Origin: Desulfobulbus sp.
GTDB lineage: Bacteria; Desulfobacterota; Desulfobulbia; Desulfobulbales; Desulfobulbaceae
Assembly: GCA_011051825.1 (NCBI GenBank)
Contig: DRKH01000479.1
Span: 1 to 14,829, forward strand
Length of the DNA: 14,829 bases
Direction of reading: 5' to 3'
Part shown: positions 13,588 to 14,829 of the stretch, in pieces
Numbering within the stretch: position 1 is the stretch's first letter
Layout: every line of letters begins with the position of its first letter
Notes under the pieces: model-generated
The model's input: only the letters and a program-made list of their open reading frames with translations
Database searches by the model: none
Told to the model about the DNA's origin: nothing
Translations under genes and position numbers: made by a program

Positions 13588-14829
13588 ATGGATAAAATAC
13601 ATATACGGGGCGGAAAGCCTCTTGAGGGTTCCGTACAGATCAGCGGGGCGAAAAATGCTGCTCTGCCCATCCTTGCCGCCACCCTTCTGGTTCCGGGAAC
13701 ACATACCCTGAACAATGTGCCCGATCTTCGCGACACCCGCACCATGCTGAAGCTTCTTGAAACCCTTGGTGCGACCCATCGGCGAGAGGGGGCCACGGTG
13801 TATGTCGACACAACCGGGCTGACCGGTAGAGAAGCGCCGTATGATCTGGTCAAAACCATGCGGGCCTCGGTTCTCGTGCTCGGTCCGCTGCTTGCACGCT
13901 CCGGCTATGCCAGGGTTTCCCTGCCTGGCGGATGTGCCATCGGTGCCCGCCCGATCAACTATCATCTCAAGGGATTTGAACAGCTTGGAGTTAAAACCAC
14001 CCTGACCCATGGTTATGTCGAGGCCAGGTGTGAGACGGAACTGAGTGCGGCAACGGTCTATTTTGACATGCCTACCGTCACCGGGACGGAGAACCTGCTG
14101 ATGGCGTCCGTTTTGGCAAGGGGAACGACTGTCATTAAAAATGCCGCCCGTGAACCCGAGGTCGGCAACCTGATTGATATGCTGGTTGCCATGGGTGCGG
14201 ATATCAACGGCAAGGACAGTGATCGTCTCACTATAAATGGAGTCACCGCCCTGCAGCCGGTCGAGATAGATATTATTCCGGACCGAATCGAAACCGGAAC
14301 CTACCTTATAGCCGTTGCCGCCAGCGGCGGCCGGGTCAGAATAGAGCAGTGCAATCCTGCACACCTGCCGGCGCTGACCGAAAAATTACGGGCAGCCGGA
14401 GTGGAAATCGTTGAGGAGGCCGGTGCCTTTGTGGTCTCCTGTCCGGAACAGCAGGGGAGAAGTCGATGCCGTCTGCAGGGGGTTGATATCAAAACCATGG
14501 TCTATCCCGGTTTTCCCACCGACCTGCAGGCCCAGTTTATGGCCCTGCTCATTCAGGCCGAGGGCACCTCGATTGTCCATGAGACTATTTTTGAAAACAG
14601 ATTCATGCATGTGGCGGAAATGCAGCGCCTTGGAGCCGATATAACCATAGACGGCGCCAGTGCCGTTGTGCGGGGGATTCCTCCTGAGAAACTCTGTGGA
14701 GCACCGGTGATGGCAACTGATCTGCGGGCCTCCGCCTCTCTGGTCATTGCCGGCCTGGCCGCAAGTGGTCTGACCGAGATTTCAAGGATCTATCACCTGG
14801 AACGCGGCTATGAAAACATGGTGGAAAAA
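13588..14829 (+). CDS. murA: UDP-N-acetylglucosamine 1-carboxyvinyltransferase (3' end cut by window)
   Basis: MurA transfers enolpyruvate from PEP to UDP-GlcNAc, the first committed step of peptidoglycan synthesis, in the cytosol. The frame is open for 414 codons to the window end. The family is about 417-420 residues, and the end RIYHLERGYENMVEK suggests roughly 15-20 residues are missing off-window. It starts MDKIHIRGGKPLEGSVQISG with the KNAALPI motif (Lys22, Asn23). The catalytic loop GGCAIGARPI has Cys116, the residue whose alkylation gives fosfomycin sensitivity; a Cys-to-Asp variant is not present. The C-terminal DLRASASLVIAGL is intact. No ribosome-binding site is visible before the ATG. 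A MITE ends 18 bp upstream. Confidence 0.96.
   Translation, partial: MDKIHIRGGKPLEGSVQISGAKNAALPILAATLLVPGTHTLNNVPDLRDTRTMLKLLETLGATHRREGATVYVDTTGLTGREAPYDLVKTMRASVLVLGPLLARSGYARVSLPGGCAIGARPINYHLKGFEQLGVKTTLTHGYVEARCETELSAATVYFDMPTVTGTENLLMASVLARGTTVIKNAAREPEVGNLIDMLVAMGADINGKDSDRLTINGVTALQPVEIDIIPDRIETGTYLIAVAASGGRVRIEQCNPAHLPALTEKLRAAGVEIVEEAGAFVVSCPEQQGRSRCRLQGVDIKTMVYPGFPTDLQAQFMALLIQAEGTSIVHETIFENRFMHVAEMQRLGADITIDGASAVVRGIPPEKLCGAPVMATDLRASASLVIAGLAASGLTEISRIYHLERGYENMVEK

Noticed and set aside
13525..14364. 279-codon ORF on the minus strand opposite murA
   Set aside because: It is antisense to the clearly identified murA, has no recognisable family, and its C-terminal end is merely the translated MITE. 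The same peptide end appears in a + frame near 3467-3853 because both read the repeat.

Overview
The window reads as a conserved chromosomal housekeeping segment, most likely from a sulfur- or sulfate-metabolising Desulfobacterota bacterium of the Desulfobulbales type. This is inferred from protein style and from the gene order rplY-pth-carD-rluD-coaE-rho-rpmE-prfA-prmC-murA, which I recall from that group; no database was searched. All 14 protein genes and the one tRNA gene are on the + strand. I found no defence system, phage, CRISPR array or autonomous transposase.

Layout: a 462-bp intergenic region with two kinds of repeat; serA (463-2061, serine synthesis); a DUF1844 gene (2171-2497); ispE (2528-3448, isoprenoid synthesis); tRNA-Gln(UUG) (3468-3542); a 473-bp repeat-rich gap; prs (4016-4954, PRPP synthesis); rplY (5037-5594, bL25) with a strong intrinsic terminator; a 184-bp palindromic repeat; pth (5985-6578); carD (6791-7270, RNA polymerase regulator) with a candidate sigma70 promoter; rluD (7365-8288); coaE (8409-8996); a 390-bp leader; rho (9387-10634); rpmE (10735-10953, bL31) with a strong terminator; prfA (11122-12192, RF1); prmC (12410-13309, the methyltransferase that modifies RF1); and murA (13588 to beyond the window end, peptidoglycan precursor synthesis). 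Many genes serve translation: 5S rRNA binding, peptidyl-tRNA recycling, rRNA modification, ribosomal proteins, release factor and its methylase. carD and rho add control of transcription initiation and termination.

The interesting part is between the genes. A family of small non-coding palindromic elements with 5'-GTAA inverted termini is present four times: 1-143, 3765-3935, 12278-12396 and 13459-13569. There is also a solo-end-like sequence at 2092-2115. One copy has a perfect 8-bp target duplication (AATATAAC) and a second has a 7/8 duplication (CATCGTTC/T). The 8-bp duplication and GTAA ends fit the IS66 family, so these look like IS66-type MITEs. The copies are modular. Two carry an extra 5' segment, and a discrete 17-24 bp module occurs 0, 1, 2 and 0 times in successive copies. 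Some lie only 13-18 bp from the start codons of prmC and murA. The prs copy has inserted into another dispersed repeat, and the serA upstream region still carries what appears to be the uninterrupted form. An unrelated 184-bp long-hairpin repeat precedes pth.
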